The notes: generated by a model not told the origin, from the letters alone. DNA of 64,000 nucleotides from Alloprevotella sp. Lung230 (GCF_014385435.1 NZ_JACSUD010000013.1:1-64000), one strand, 5' to 3'. Numbered from the stretch's first letter, positions 10,090 through 19,088 are shown. Program-made: numbers and translations.

Positions 10090-11895
10090 TCACTCGTCCA
10101 GAGAGGCCTTGGCCTGCTTCAAAAGGTTGTAAGCCCGAAAAATGCCCAGTTCGCCGGCTTTGCTGAGGTCGGGGATGGCTTTCAGGTTTTCTTGTTTGAG
10201 GAGGTAGACCACGGCGCGATTGTAATAGGCTTCGGGCATCTGCGGGTCGAGCTTCAAGGCTTCATCGAAGGCCGAAAGAGCCCGTTCCTGCTCGCCCATT
10301 TGCACCCACACGCAGCCCTTGTTGTAATGCAAGTAGGCGGCCTCTGGTTGCAGTTTCAGAGCGGTGTCGAGCAGGTCGAGCGCGGCTTGTGGTGTGGTGG
10401 ATTCTCGTGCTTGCTGAGCGAGCCAAAGCGCCTTACCTTCGCTCTCCTTGACGTTGAGGAGATGGCTCAACTCCCGTGCCGACAGGGGGAGAGTCTCGTT
10501 GGACGCCACGATGTAGTGTCGGGCTTTGAGTTGCAAAGAGAGCGGTGTGAAGATTTCGCCACGATAGCCCTGGTCCGTCACATCGCGCACCACGCTGAAC
10601 ATGGGCAGAAACACGCGCTCGGTCTTGCGGTTTTGCACCTTTCCGGCAAATTCGCTCATGTAGGTACGCGAGGGTTCTTCGTTGTCCTCTATCAGCTGCT
10701 GATATTGCTCCAGAGCGTGTTCCGAGCGCTTCCGCACCTTTTTGAGGGGGGGCTTCTTTTGCTGGGCAAAAAGGACGTCCAATTCCGAACGTTGCAGCCG
10801 AGTCTCGTCGGCCAAAGCGCCTTTCGTGTTGCCCAGGTGGCGACGACAGCGTGCCCGTGCGGCATAGCCGTAGAGGAAGTTGGGATAGGTGCGCAGCAGG
10901 CGGGAGTAGTCGGCTTCGGCCTTTCTGAAGTCGCCCACCCGCTCGTGGAGTTGCGCGCGGTTGTAGACGGCCAGCGTGTTGTCCGGCTCTTTGGCAATGA
11001 CAAAGTCGAAGTCCTCGATGGCGCGATTGTCATCGCCCACAAAGGAGCGCAGCAGTCCTCGATTGTAGTGGGCTACGAAATGTTCGGGGATGAGGCGGAG
11101 GGTCTCGTCATAGTCGGCCAAGGCCAAGCCGTACTTGTTGAGCGCGTGGCGCGCTTGTGCCCGCAAGAGGTAGTGGTCTGCCACACGTGTCTGATACTTG
11201 ATGGCTTGCGTGAGAAAAGAGTCGGCCAAGGTGGCTTCGTTCTTAGAGAGGGCATATCGGCCTTTGAAAGCCCACGCTTGGGCATCGCGTGCATTGAGCA
11301 CGAGCAAGGAGTCAATGTTGCGGAGAGCAGCAGTGGTGTCTTTGAGCGCCAAGTGAGCTTGTGCAGCCAACAGATAGCCACCGGAAAAGGCCGGCCACTT
11401 ATGGACGAGGGTTTTCGCCTCTGCCAAGGCGGCAGAATGATCTTTCAGTTCCATGTAGCAAAGCGTACGATTGTAGCGCACCCCTTGATTGTCGGGCTCT
11501 TCGAGAAGGGAATGGGTGTAGTCCTCCACGGCCTCGCGGAGCTTCTTATTGTGGATGCGACAAAGGCCGCGCAACTGATAAAACTCGTTTTTGAAAGGAT
11601 TGCAATCGATGGCTTTGTCCAAATCACGCTCGGCACCGCCATAGTCTTCCAGCGAAAACTTGGCCACAGCTCTAAGATAGTAGGCATCGGCCGAGGTGGG
11701 ACGGGCTTCCAGCACGCGGTTGAAATAGTTGAGCGCGGTGACATAGTCGTCGTAATACAAGGCACTCCGCCCCATCCTCATCACATTCTCAATATCCGTT
11801 TGCGCTCTACTTGCCAAAGCAAATAGAGCGCAGAAAATCAAAAGGACAGCGTGCTGCACGCATCCTCGTAATGGAAAAGAAGTCGAAGTGCACAT
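10090..11895 (-). CDS. Secreted TPR-repeat protein
   Basis: Protein of 601 residues with an N-terminal signal peptide (hydrophobic AVLLIFCALFALASRAQ) and many tetratricopeptide repeats, e.g. ALNYFNRVLEARPTSADAYYLRAVAKF, ALADYDETLRLIPEHFVAHYNRG and, at the C-terminus, ALSAFDEALKLDPQMPEAYYNRA. A basic non-TPR linker (QQKKPPLKKVRKRSEHALEQ) splits the repeats into two blocks. TPR arrays bind partner proteins; the partner is unknown. It is the last gene of the ruvX-def-TPR operon, 4 bp after def. It is expected in the periplasm or at the outer membrane. Confidence 0.85.
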   Translation of the reverse strand: MCTSTSFPLRGCVQHAVLLIFCALFALASRAQTDIENVMRMGRSALYYDDYVTALNYFNRVLEARPTSADAYYLRAVAKFSLEDYGGAERDLDKAIDCNPFKNEFYQLRGLCRIHNKKLREAVEDYTHSLLEEPDNQGVRYNRTLCYMELKDHSAALAEAKTLVHKWPAFSGGYLLAAQAHLALKDTTAALRNIDSLLVLNARDAQAWAFKGRYALSKNEATLADSFLTQAIKYQTRVADHYLLRAQARHALNKYGLALADYDETLRLIPEHFVAHYNRGLLRSFVGDDNRAIEDFDFVIAKEPDNTLAVYNRAQLHERVGDFRKAEADYSRLLRTYPNFLYGYAARARCRRHLGNTKGALADETRLQRSELDVLFAQQKKPPLKKVRKRSEHALEQYQQLIEDNEEPSRTYMSEFAGKVQNRKTERVFLPMFSVVRDVTDQGYRGEIFTPLSLQLKARHYIVASNETLPLSARELSHLLNVKESEGKALWLAQQARESTTPQAALDLLDTALKLQPEAAYLHYNKGCVWVQMGEQERALSAFDEALKLDPQMPEAYYNRAVVYLLKQENLKAIPDLSKAGELGIFRAYNLLKQAKASLDE

Positions 11896-11899
11896 GTGT

Positions 11900-12457
11900 C
11901 TAAGCCTTAGTTTTCACCTTGTAGTCACAGCTGAAGCGGCCACTCAACAAGGCCGAAAGTTTCTTCTTGATGAGTTGCTTGCGGAGCGGAGAGATGCGGT
12001 CGGTGAAGACTTTGCCTTCGAGATGGTCAATCTCGTGCTGGAGAACGCGCGCCAAGAAGCCATCAACCCACTCGTCGTGAGCCACGAAGTTGCGGTCCAT
12101 CCACTGTACGCGCACACGGGTGGGGCGACGCACCGACTCGTGAAGCCCGGGGAGCGAAAGACAGCCTTCTTCCATCAGTTTCGTTTCGCTCTCATCGACT
12201 TCCACAATGTGGGCGTTGATGTAGGCTTCATTGAAGTCCTTGTATTCGGGATAGTCTTCCGAGAGGGAGTCCAAACCAACGACGAGGAGACGGATGGGAA
12301 GTCCGATTTGAGGGGCAGCCAGCCCTACTCCATCGCTGTTGACCATGGTCTCAAACATGTTGTCGATGAGTTCGTCTAAGTTGGGGTAGTCGGCCGAGAT
12401 GTCTTGCGCCACTTCGCGCAGCACTTTCTGACCGTAAGTATAGATGGGGAGTATCAT
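11900..12457 (-). CDS. def: Peptide deformylase
   Basis: Metalloenzyme of 185 residues that removes the N-formyl group from new proteins in the cytoplasm. All three signature motifs are present: GVGLAAPQIG, EGCLSLP (metal Cys) and QHEIDHLEG (two metal His and catalytic Glu). Length matches the family. It lies 23 bp after ruvX and 4 bp before the TPR gene, so all three are co-transcribed. Confidence 0.97.
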   Translation of the reverse strand: MILPIYTYGQKVLREVAQDISADYPNLDELIDNMFETMVNSDGVGLAAPQIGLPIRLLVVGLDSLSEDYPEYKDFNEAYINAHIVEVDESETKLMEEGCLSLPGLHESVRRPTRVRVQWMDRNFVAHDEWVDGFLARVLQHEIDHLEGKVFTDRISPLRKQLIKKKLSALLSGRFSCDYKVKTKA

Positions 12458-12480
12458 TGTTGTAGGAGTTGATTGTAGAA

Positions 12481-12903
12481 TTAAAAACTATGTATGCGTC
12501 GGCTTTCCATGTAGCCTTGCAGGATGATGGTGGCAGCAATCTCATCGACCAAGGCCTTGTCTCGACGACGCTTTCGCCCGATGCCGCTGTCGAGCATCGT
12601 CTGGTGAGCCAAAACGGAGGTGAAGCGCTCGTCGTAAAATTCAATCGGGATATTGGGAAAGGCCTTTGCCAACTGCCCGGCAAAGCTCCTGACGCGGGCT
12701 TGATTTTCGGAGGGTCGGCCATTAGGTTGAATCGGGAGTCCCAAGATGAAGCGCTCCACCTGCTCATGCGAGAGATAGTCCTGCAAAAACGGCAACAAGG
12801 TTTTCGTTTCTACGGTGGTCAGTCCGTTGGCAATCAGCTGCAAGGAGTCGCTCACAGCAATTCCCGTCCGCTTTTTTCCATAGTCGATGGCAAGCAGTCT
12901 CAT
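12481..12903 (-). CDS. ruvX: RuvX/YqgF Holliday-junction resolvase-like nuclease
   Basis: RNase H-fold protein of 140 residues; the family processes the 5' end of pre-16S rRNA and has been proposed as a Holliday-junction resolvase. Motifs LAIDYGKKRTGIAVSD (first catalytic Asp), GLPIQPNG, FYDERFTSV and DEIAATIILQ (last catalytic Asp) are intact. It opens the ruvX-def-TPR operon, behind the terminator of the polysaccharide-export genes. Confidence 0.95.
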   Translation of the reverse strand: MRLLAIDYGKKRTGIAVSDSLQLIANGLTTVETKTLLPFLQDYLSHEQVERFILGLPIQPNGRPSENQARVRSFAGQLAKAFPNIPIEFYDERFTSVLAHQTMLDSGIGRKRRRDKALVDEIAATIILQGYMESRRIHSF

Positions 12904-12944
12904 GATTTTCTGGGTGATTCAGGAGGAGGAAGGTATGAAGAGGC

Positions 12945-12980
12945 AAAAGCCGGCACAAGTGAAGACTCGTGCTGGCTTTT
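12945..12980 (-). terminator. Terminator after the Wzc-like kinase gene
   Basis: Inverted repeat AAAAGCCGGCAC (12945-12956) / GTGCTGGCTTTT (12969-12980) with one mismatch, lying 13 bp past the stop codon on the minus strand. T residues end the minus-strand hairpin. Confidence 0.7.
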
Positions 12981-12992
12981 ACAAAAATGCGT

Positions 12993-15416
12993 TTAGGACT
13001 TTCCGTAGTCTATGCCGTAGCCGTAGCGATAGCCGTATCTGTAGCCATAGCGATGGTGTCCGTAGCTTTTGTAAGTGTCAAGCGTACCGTTCAGCACCGT
13101 GACCATGTTGGGGTATCGGTTGCTGCGGTAGAAGTCGTTGATTTCCGGCAGCATGGAACGTTCAAGGAGGTGAGCACGAACCACGAACAGCGTCAAGTCG
13201 GCATGGCGGCTGATGATAGCAGCATCGGCAACAATTTCCACCGGCGGACAGTCGAGGAAGATGTAGTCGTAACGCTCTTTCAGTTCAGTAAAGAGTTGGT
13301 CCATACGCTCGGCATAAAGCAACTCCGTGGGATTAGGCGGCATGATGCCCACCGGAATGACATCCAAATCGGTATCTCGATATTTGCAAACAATCTCATC
13401 GAGCGTGCCTTGTCCATTGAGGTAATTGGCAATACCATATTTCGGACGTCCGACAAAGAGCGAAGTTGCGGCCTTACGGAGGTCAAGGTCGACGACAACG
13501 GTTTTCTTGTTCTTAATGACCATACTCATGGCCAAGTTCATTGTAACAAACGTCTTTCCTGAATTTGGGTTGGCTGAAACGACCATCGTAACGGCCCCTT
13601 TGCCAAACTTATTGGTGCAGAACTCAAAGTTGGAACGTAGCACGCGGAAAGCCTCGTTGATGATATTGGCATTTTGAGGTTTTACTACCACTTCGTTCTT
13701 ATCCAAACGTTGCGGCAACTTCTTCAAGCCCAACTTAACCAACAGCTTCGAAGTCCAACTTTCCACGGAGGCGTCCATGTGAGGAATTTCACCGATGTGC
13801 GGAATGTCAAGGTTCTCCATATCTCGGCGTCCTCGAACGCGAGTGTCAAGCATCTCACGCAGATAGAAGATGCCAAAAGGAAGGGCAAGAGCCAAACCCA
13901 AAGCAATCAACAGAATGTTGCGCTTGACCGGTGAAATAGGCTTATTGCTCCCCATAGGCGGTGTGATGATACGGGTATTATAAGCCGTAAAAGCAATCGA
14001 AAGCTCATTCTCTTCACGCTTTTGGAGCAAGAAGATATAGAGCGACTCTTTGACTTTCTGCTCGCGACTGATGGATTGTAGATAAGACGCCTGATTGGGG
14101 GCTTGTGCCATTTTAGAAGTTAAAGTCCCCTCTTGAGAGGTCAAACTTTTGACTTGGTTTTGCAGCGTGAGCAACCAGTTGTTGATTGAAACGCCGATAA
14201 CTTGACGCTGTTTCGAAATTCTGTCTTCTAAATCTGCAATCAGTGGGCTGCTTGTCGAACTATTCATCACCAATCGATTACGCTGCAAAACGTTGCTATT
14301 ATAGTCCCCAATCATAGACTCAATAGCCGTAGAATTGATTCCAGAATTAACCGGCAGCAAGTCGTACTTCTTTTTATCATTGGAAATGAGTTGACTCACA
14401 TAGCGCGTCATATAGATTTGATTGTTCAAATCCATCATTTTATCGGTATTCTCCTCCGTCTTTTTTATGTAAAGCTTCGAGGCTTCATCAGTATCAGAAA
14501 GGAGATTGGCACTCTTATAGGAAGATATGTTCTTATCTACATTTCCAAGCTCGTTCTCAATAACTTGTAGACGCTCATTGATGAACTTCGAGGTATTTAC
14601 TGCAATTTGATTTTTGTCAGCAAGCCAAGCCTCATTATAGGCATCTATAAGCATTCTCAACACATCTTCTGCGCGCTCTTGAGAGACATCGTTGAAGGAC
14701 ATGTTGAGTATTTCAGCTCCTTTATCTGCTAAGGTAATCTCCACATTATTGTAATGTTCAATGGCTTTACGCATGGTAGTACGTAGCACGTGGATAGGCT
14801 GATGCTCGACCACATCAAAGTGGTTGGTGGGAGTGACACGAACGCGACCGACAGGAGTGTTGACAATCTGCCCAAAATGCCCTTTAACCACTTGAGTCTT
14901 TTCGATTTTACGATCCAAGTTGGTTACAAAGTTCGTGAGCTCAAAGTGCCCATCACGCTCATAGGTAATGTCCAACATGGCACTACGCTCATCGCTCAGC
15001 GAAAGAAATTGCACCTGTATGGGGAGTGTTTTTCCGTAGAGCGTCTCATCGTGAAAGAAGCCACTCACAGAATAGTTTACATCCAACTTTAGGCGACGTA
15101 CAACATTTTCTGTCAATGCAGGTGATTGGAAAGCCAGCATTTCATTGTTGACATTGGAAGCCTTCCCCACCCCTATCTGGGCGAGTTGTTGATCTATTGA
15201 TGTATTCTTACTACTTTGATTGTCTTTAATAAGGACAGAAGCATAGCGATTGTATACGGGAGGCGTACGCAAAATCATATACATGCCTAGTCCTAAAAAC
15301 AACAGGACAGAGACTACAAACCAATACCATCTATCCAAGCACAAGTAGAGAACATCAACGATGTCAACACCATTTTTTGTTTCTTGTGAGGGAGTAATGT
15401 TATCTTTATCTTCCAT
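12993..15416 (-). CDS. Wzc-like chain-length determinant / BY-tyrosine kinase
   Basis: Inner-membrane polysaccharide co-polymerase fused to a bacterial tyrosine autokinase, 807 residues. It has an N-terminal Wzz region with a TM segment (WFVVSVLLFLGLGMYMI), a long periplasmic coiled-coil region, a second TM (NILLIALGLALALPFGI) and a cytoplasmic kinase with Walker A SANPNSGKT, Walker A' VVVDLDLR and Walker B FLDCPP. The last 27 residues carry nine Tyr, including the repeating RYGYRYGYRYGYG, the usual autophosphorylation cluster. It lies 21 bp after the Wza-like gene. No glycosyltransferase or polymerase cluster is adjacent, so the exported polysaccharide cannot be named. Confidence 0.94.
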   Translation of the reverse strand: MEDKDNITPSQETKNGVDIVDVLYLCLDRWYWFVVSVLLFLGLGMYMILRTPPVYNRYASVLIKDNQSSKNTSIDQQLAQIGVGKASNVNNEMLAFQSPALTENVVRRLKLDVNYSVSGFFHDETLYGKTLPIQVQFLSLSDERSAMLDITYERDGHFELTNFVTNLDRKIEKTQVVKGHFGQIVNTPVGRVRVTPTNHFDVVEHQPIHVLRTTMRKAIEHYNNVEITLADKGAEILNMSFNDVSQERAEDVLRMLIDAYNEAWLADKNQIAVNTSKFINERLQVIENELGNVDKNISSYKSANLLSDTDEASKLYIKKTEENTDKMMDLNNQIYMTRYVSQLISNDKKKYDLLPVNSGINSTAIESMIGDYNSNVLQRNRLVMNSSTSSPLIADLEDRISKQRQVIGVSINNWLLTLQNQVKSLTSQEGTLTSKMAQAPNQASYLQSISREQKVKESLYIFLLQKREENELSIAFTAYNTRIITPPMGSNKPISPVKRNILLIALGLALALPFGIFYLREMLDTRVRGRRDMENLDIPHIGEIPHMDASVESWTSKLLVKLGLKKLPQRLDKNEVVVKPQNANIINEAFRVLRSNFEFCTNKFGKGAVTMVVSANPNSGKTFVTMNLAMSMVIKNKKTVVVDLDLRKAATSLFVGRPKYGIANYLNGQGTLDEIVCKYRDTDLDVIPVGIMPPNPTELLYAERMDQLFTELKERYDYIFLDCPPVEIVADAAIISRHADLTLFVVRAHLLERSMLPEINDFYRSNRYPNMVTVLNGTLDTYKSYGHHRYGYRYGYRYGYGIDYGKS

Positions 15417-15437
15417 GATAAGCGTTTCTTTTTACCT

Positions 15438-16250
15438 TTATTTTTTGAACACATTGATGAGCAGGACAGCTACAGACACCAAGACAGAGGTCATAGACAA
15501 GTAGATGCCGGGATTTTGCCAAGAATTGCTCCAAGGCGTACTTTCTCTTTGACGCGTCTTATTGGGTTGCACATAGACGATGTCATCTTGCTTAAGTTGA
15601 TAGACCGGAGAAGAGTAAACGTTTTTGGCACTCGACAAGTCTACACGATAAGGCTTCTGCACTCCATTCTCTTTACGCAGCACCAACACATTTTGACGTT
15701 CCCCCATGATGGTCAAATCACCACTCATACTAATTGCTTCGAGAATAGTTAAGTTGTCCTTGGTGATATTGATACGTCCGGGTTTATTGACCTCACCCAA
15801 GACATTGACATAATGATTAAGGACTTCGACAGTGACCATTGCATCGTTGAGTAGTTTTTGCTTGATGAGGATATCCTTTATCTGCTCCTCTACTTCTTCA
15901 CGGCTCAGCCCTGCTACACGAATTTTACCAACAACAGGAAAGTCTATATCGCCTTTTGTGTCAACTTGATAGGGCATTGAGGTTTGCGTGGCTGCATGTC
16001 CGGTGACTCCGATATAACTTGATTGGAGCGGTAAATTAAACTGAGCGGCTTGTTCGGGCGTGAGTGCACTACTCACAACGATATTGAGTTTATCCCCAGG
16101 TTCTAAACGAAGTACCTCTGGGTTTACCTTCAAAATAGGGGTTTCACCAGTTTCTGCAAGATCTTGAAAATACGGAACTTTTTGGTAAGAATCGCAAGCA
16201 CTCCACATAAAGAGAGAGAGCCCGAGTGCGAATAAAGAGTGTAGTCGCAT
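15438..16250 (-). CDS. Wza-like polysaccharide export lipoprotein
   Basis: Outer-membrane export protein of 270 residues. It has a lipobox (FMWSAC, Cys near residue 19), a Poly_export domain (LRLEPGDKLNIVV...VDTKGDIDFPVVGKIRVAGLSREEVEEQIK) and a SLBB domain (VNVLGEVNKPGRINITKDNLTILEAI). A hydrophobic C-terminal segment (IYLSMTSVLVSVAVLLINVF) is typical of the Bacteroidetes branch. It is first in a two-gene operon with the Wzc-like kinase, behind its own strong promoter. Confidence 0.93.
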   Translation of the reverse strand: MRLHSLFALGLSLFMWSACDSYQKVPYFQDLAETGETPILKVNPEVLRLEPGDKLNIVVSSALTPEQAAQFNLPLQSSYIGVTGHAATQTSMPYQVDTKGDIDFPVVGKIRVAGLSREEVEEQIKDILIKQKLLNDAMVTVEVLNHYVNVLGEVNKPGRINITKDNLTILEAISMSGDLTIMGERQNVLVLRKENGVQKPYRVDLSSAKNVYSSPVYQLKQDDIVYVQPNKTRQRESTPWSNSWQNPGIYLSMTSVLVSVAVLLINVFKK

Positions 16251-16293
16251 ATGGTATTCTGAAAAATATTCACTAGAAGATAATAGTATTCTG

Positions 16294-16324
16294 CAAATGT
16301 AATCGCAAAAGTTGGTTCTGCAAA
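16294..16324 (-). promoter_or_regulatory. Promoter of the wza-wzc-like operon
   Basis: Minus-strand -33 TTTG (16321-16324), a 19-bp spacer and -7 TACATTTG (16294-16301), about 43 bp before the start codon. Confidence 0.78.
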
Positions 16325-16358
16325 GGATTTGTTAAACTTTTTGGAAGAGTTGGGCCTA

Positions 16359-16402
16359 ATGTGTGCACTTTCTTACTCTCATGTGTGCATTTTGGGTACT
16401 TT
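16359..16402. repeat. Array E: two 22-bp units
   Basis: ATGTGTGCA recurs at 16359 and 16381, 22 bp apart, each followed by [C/T]TTT and a pyrimidine- or T-rich tail. It is short but has the same period as the larger intergenic arrays and lies between two minus-strand genes. Confidence 0.5.
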
Positions 16403-16413
16403 CATTGAAACCT

Positions 16414-16767
16414 CTACTTTTCGCTTAGTGAAGAGGTTGTGCGTATTTCCTTCCATTCTCGTGTATAATGTCGCACAAGAATAGTTGTATCCACCTCATC
16501 GTAGGTTTGCGTGATTTGCATGGTTGAATCCGGGAGCAGAGAAAGTTTCCAATAGATGCCCTCTGCGAGCTGCACGTCAAGATGTTGTGGGGTTTTGCTA
16601 AGTAATGTGCTCACTCCTCCCAAGCGATTTACCACCTCTGCTTTCTGCCCTGCATCAAACAGGTCTATCATATCCATACGTGTATTCGTGGGGAGCAAAG
16701 GAAGCAAATTAAGCGGAATGGCAAAAAAGACCGTCTCGATAGTCCATTTAGTGCTTAAAAGTGGCAT
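16414..16767 (-). CDS. DUF3256-like protein, possibly N-terminally degraded
   Basis: Protein of 117 residues resembling the Bacteroidales DUF3256 family: FFAIPLNLLPLLPTNTRMDMIDLFDAGQ followed by VVNRLGG. From memory of the family, members are near 200 residues with a signal peptide; here neither the ATG at 16767 nor the upstream TTG at 16815 gives one. The frame continues upstream to the mlaF stop codon, which is in the same frame, so this could be a shortened relic. It is last in the thioredoxin-mlaE-mlaF unit. Function unknown. Confidence 0.55.
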   Translation of the reverse strand: MPLLSTKWTIETVFFAIPLNLLPLLPTNTRMDMIDLFDAGQKAEVVNRLGGVSTLLSKTPQHLDVQLAEGIYWKLSLLPDSTMQITQTYDEVDTTILVRHYTREWKEIRTTSSLSEK

Positions 16768-16818
16768 TTGTAAAAAAGTATTATGGATGCAATTCAAGTC
16801 TCGAAAATTCTTCAAGAT

Positions 16819-17574
16819 TCACCCATTGATTTCTTTCACTTTACGGAACAAATCAGAAGCAAAGATAAAGCTATTGAGGCGTTCATTTTCAGCTGTCATC
16901 ACTTCGTCCTTCGTGCCCTCCCATTCGCGATGACCTCCATATATATATAGGATATGCTCTCCAATCCCCATAACAGAATTCATGTCGTGGGTATTGATGA
17001 TGGTTGTTGTCCCAAATTCTTGCGTGATGGAATGAATAAGTTCATCTATCACCAATGATGTTTTCGGGTCAAGGCCGGAATTAGGCTCATCACAAAAGAG
17101 ATACTTAGGATTGAGCGCAATGGCACGAGCAATGGCTACTCGTTTTTGCATACCACCCGAGATTTCGCCGGGATACTTATCTCCGGCTTCAGAAAGATTG
17201 ACACGATCCAAACAAAATTCTGCACGCCGCCGACGTCGCTTATAACTTTCCTCTGAGAACATATCGAGAGGAAACATCACGTTTTCAAGCACAGAAAGGC
17301 TATCGAAAAGAGCAGCGTTTTGGAAAATCATCCCCATCTCTCGTCGGAGGAGCATGCGCTCTTTCTTCTTCATGGCCATAAAATCTCTACCATGATAATA
17401 GATATGTCCGGAAGTGGGTTCAAAAAGTCCTACGATACACTTCATCAGAACAGTTTTTCCAGAACCTGATTGTCCAATAATAAGATTAGTCTTCCCAGCC
17501 TCGAATGTGGTATTTATGCCTTTAAGGACTTCTTTGTCTTCAAAGGATTTTCGGAGTTCTACAAGTTTTATCAT
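16819..17574 (-). CDS. mlaF: MlaF-like lipid-transport ABC ATPase
   Basis: ATP-binding subunit of 251 residues for an MlaE-type transporter that moves phospholipids between the inner and outer membranes. Walker A is GQSGSGKT, the signature is ISGGMQKRVAIARA and Walker B is YLFCDEPNSGLDP. The C-terminal region (GGHREWEGTKDEVM) is typical of this group. Its start overlaps the mlaE stop by 4 bp. No mlaD gene for the substrate-binding subunit is present nearby, so it must lie elsewhere or be dispensable. Confidence 0.9.
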   Translation of the reverse strand: MIKLVELRKSFEDKEVLKGINTTFEAGKTNLIIGQSGSGKTVLMKCIVGLFEPTSGHIYYHGRDFMAMKKKERMLLRREMGMIFQNAALFDSLSVLENVMFPLDMFSEESYKRRRRRAEFCLDRVNLSEAGDKYPGEISGGMQKRVAIARAIALNPKYLFCDEPNSGLDPKTSLVIDELIHSITQEFGTTTIINTHDMNSVMGIGEHILYIYGGHREWEGTKDEVMTAENERLNSFIFASDLFRKVKEING

Positions 17575-18317
17575 GAGAGCAGTTGCGTAAGAAAGAGGTC
17601 AGAGAAGAGTATGAGCATGGAAGAGGTTACCACAGCATTGGTAGATGCCTTACCCACCTCTACTGATCCACCCTCTACACGATAGCCGTAATAAGCCGAC
17701 ACACTCGCAATAATAAACGCAAAGAAAAAGCTCTTAACGACTCCCATCCAGAAATACCACTGATTAAAATCATACTGAATACCCTCTGTGAGATGGGCCG
17801 GTGTCAAAATATGTCCAATATAGGCCGTGGCATAAGCGCCAATAATTCCGCTCGTGGTTGAAAAGACCACGAGTAGGGGAATCATGGTCAGCATACCTGC
17901 GATTTTGGGCAAAATCAAATAAGAGGCAGGATTGACTCCCATGATTTCGAGCGCATCAATCTGCTGAGTGACGCGCATAGTTCCAATTTCCGAAGCGATG
18001 TTTGACCCTACCTTTCCGGACAAGATCAAACACATAATTGAAGAGGAGAACTCGAGCAACATGATCTCACGTGTCACATATCCACTCACCCACTTGGGCA
18101 TCCAAGCACTTTCGATGTTCAGTTTAATCTGTATGCAGATGACAGCCCCGATAAAAAAGGAAATGAGCAGTACTATGGGAATAGAGTCAACACCGAGTTG
18201 TGACATTTCTTTGGTATACTGTTTCCAAAACATTCGGAAACGTTCCGGTCGAGAAAAGGTACGCCCCATGAGCATAAGATATTGCCCCAGAGCTTCCAAA
18301 TAGGAAAGAATTAGCAT
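17571..18317 (-). CDS. mlaE: MlaE-family permease
   Basis: Inner-membrane permease of 248 residues for lipid transport. It carries the MlaE-family features of five to six membrane helices and the conserved stretch SGKVGSNIASEIGTMRVTQQIDALEIMG. It starts 6 bp after the thioredoxin-like gene and overlaps mlaF, giving a tight operon for cell-envelope maintenance. Confidence 0.92.
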   Translation of the reverse strand: MLILSYLEALGQYLMLMGRTFSRPERFRMFWKQYTKEMSQLGVDSIPIVLLISFFIGAVICIQIKLNIESAWMPKWVSGYVTREIMLLEFSSSIMCLILSGKVGSNIASEIGTMRVTQQIDALEIMGVNPASYLILPKIAGMLTMIPLLVVFSTTSGIIGAYATAYIGHILTPAHLTEGIQYDFNQWYFWMGVVKSFFFAFIIASVSAYYGYRVEGGSVEVGKASTNAVVTSSMLILFSDLFLTQLLS

Positions 18318-18323
18318 TATCGG

Positions 18324-18899
18324 CTATTTAGAGAGTGCGGCTTCAATCTGCTGTTGAATGATTTCATTACCAGGATATCCCCCTTCTGTTACGTTGGAAA
18401 AAGCTACGCTGCCGTCTTTATTGATCAGCATATAAGCAGGAATCCCCGGCATATTTAAGAGCTTGCCAATTTCTACCCATTGTTTTTCAGTCAGGCGATA
18501 GTGGTCGCCATCAATCGTTGGCACCATCTCTTTCCAATTACTTTCAGGTGAGGTAACACCAGTTATATAAGCAAAGGCAACCCCTTTATCCATCAATGCA
18601 GGCTTAATGAGGTCAACTGTTTTCATTGCTTCACGACAAGGGGGACACCACGTCGCCCAGAAATCCAAAAGTACTACCTTTCCGGCATAGTTTTTCTTGA
18701 TGGCTTCGAGAGCATCTGCTCCATTGAGCATCGCGTCTACAGTTTTTACATTTGCTTTGGGATTGGCCGAAGCCGCTGCATTAGTTGCAGTATCTACTGT
18801 TTGCTCTTCGAGAGAATTAGCCGCATTATTACCTTTCTTTGTGCAGCTCGTAGCCATCAGCATTAGTACTGTGGTGAGGAGGATAAGACTTTTCTTCAT
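18324..18899 (-). CDS. TlpA-like thioredoxin-fold lipoprotein
   Basis: Periplasmic thiol-disulfide protein of 191 residues. The signal has lipobox LMATSC; a Ser/Ala-rich linker follows and then a thioredoxin fold with active site WATWCPPC and a cis-Pro region MPGIPAYMLI. TlpA/ResA relatives reduce or isomerise disulfides of secreted proteins. It is the first gene of the operon with mlaE and mlaF, which suggests co-regulation of envelope functions rather than a direct role in lipid transport. Confidence 0.9.
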   Translation of the reverse strand: MKKSLILLTTVLMLMATSCTKKGNNAANSLEEQTVDTATNAAASANPKANVKTVDAMLNGADALEAIKKNYAGKVVLLDFWATWCPPCREAMKTVDLIKPALMDKGVAFAYITGVTSPESNWKEMVPTIDGDHYRLTEKQWVEIGKLLNMPGIPAYMLINKDGSVAFSNVTEGGYPGNEIIQQQIEAALSK

Positions 18900-18956
18900 A
18901 AAGGATGAGTATTAAAAAGGTGGGTGATCAAAAGCCACCCATTATTTTACCTGGTG

Positions 18957-18984
18957 CAAATATACACCTTTTTCACGACCCAAA
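18957..18984 (-). promoter_or_regulatory. Putative promoter of the thioredoxin-mla operon
   Basis: Minus-strand -7 TATATTTG (18957-18964) with a TTTG at 18981-18984; the 16-bp spacing is shorter than usual. A weak hairpin with arms GGGTG/CACCC-like sequence lies at 18919-18942 in the leader. Confidence 0.5.
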
Positions 18985-19080
18985 TGGCTTTCTTGCCCAC
19001 TAAGTCACAAATCAATCACTAAAAATGCCTTAATCATCGACTTTTTTCTATCGAATAGTGGGCGTTTGAGCAGAATTTCC

Positions 19081-19088
19081 TATATTTG
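19081..19088 (+). promoter_or_regulatory. -7 element for the TPR gene at 19172
   Basis: TATATTTG fits TAnnTTTG; the -33 region has no clear TTTG at the right distance. It would give a leader of about 77 nt. Confidence 0.5.

Noticed and set aside
10192-11826. 544-codon plus-strand open frame opposite the TPR gene
   Set aside because: Antisense shadow; the minus strand encodes clear TPR repeats.
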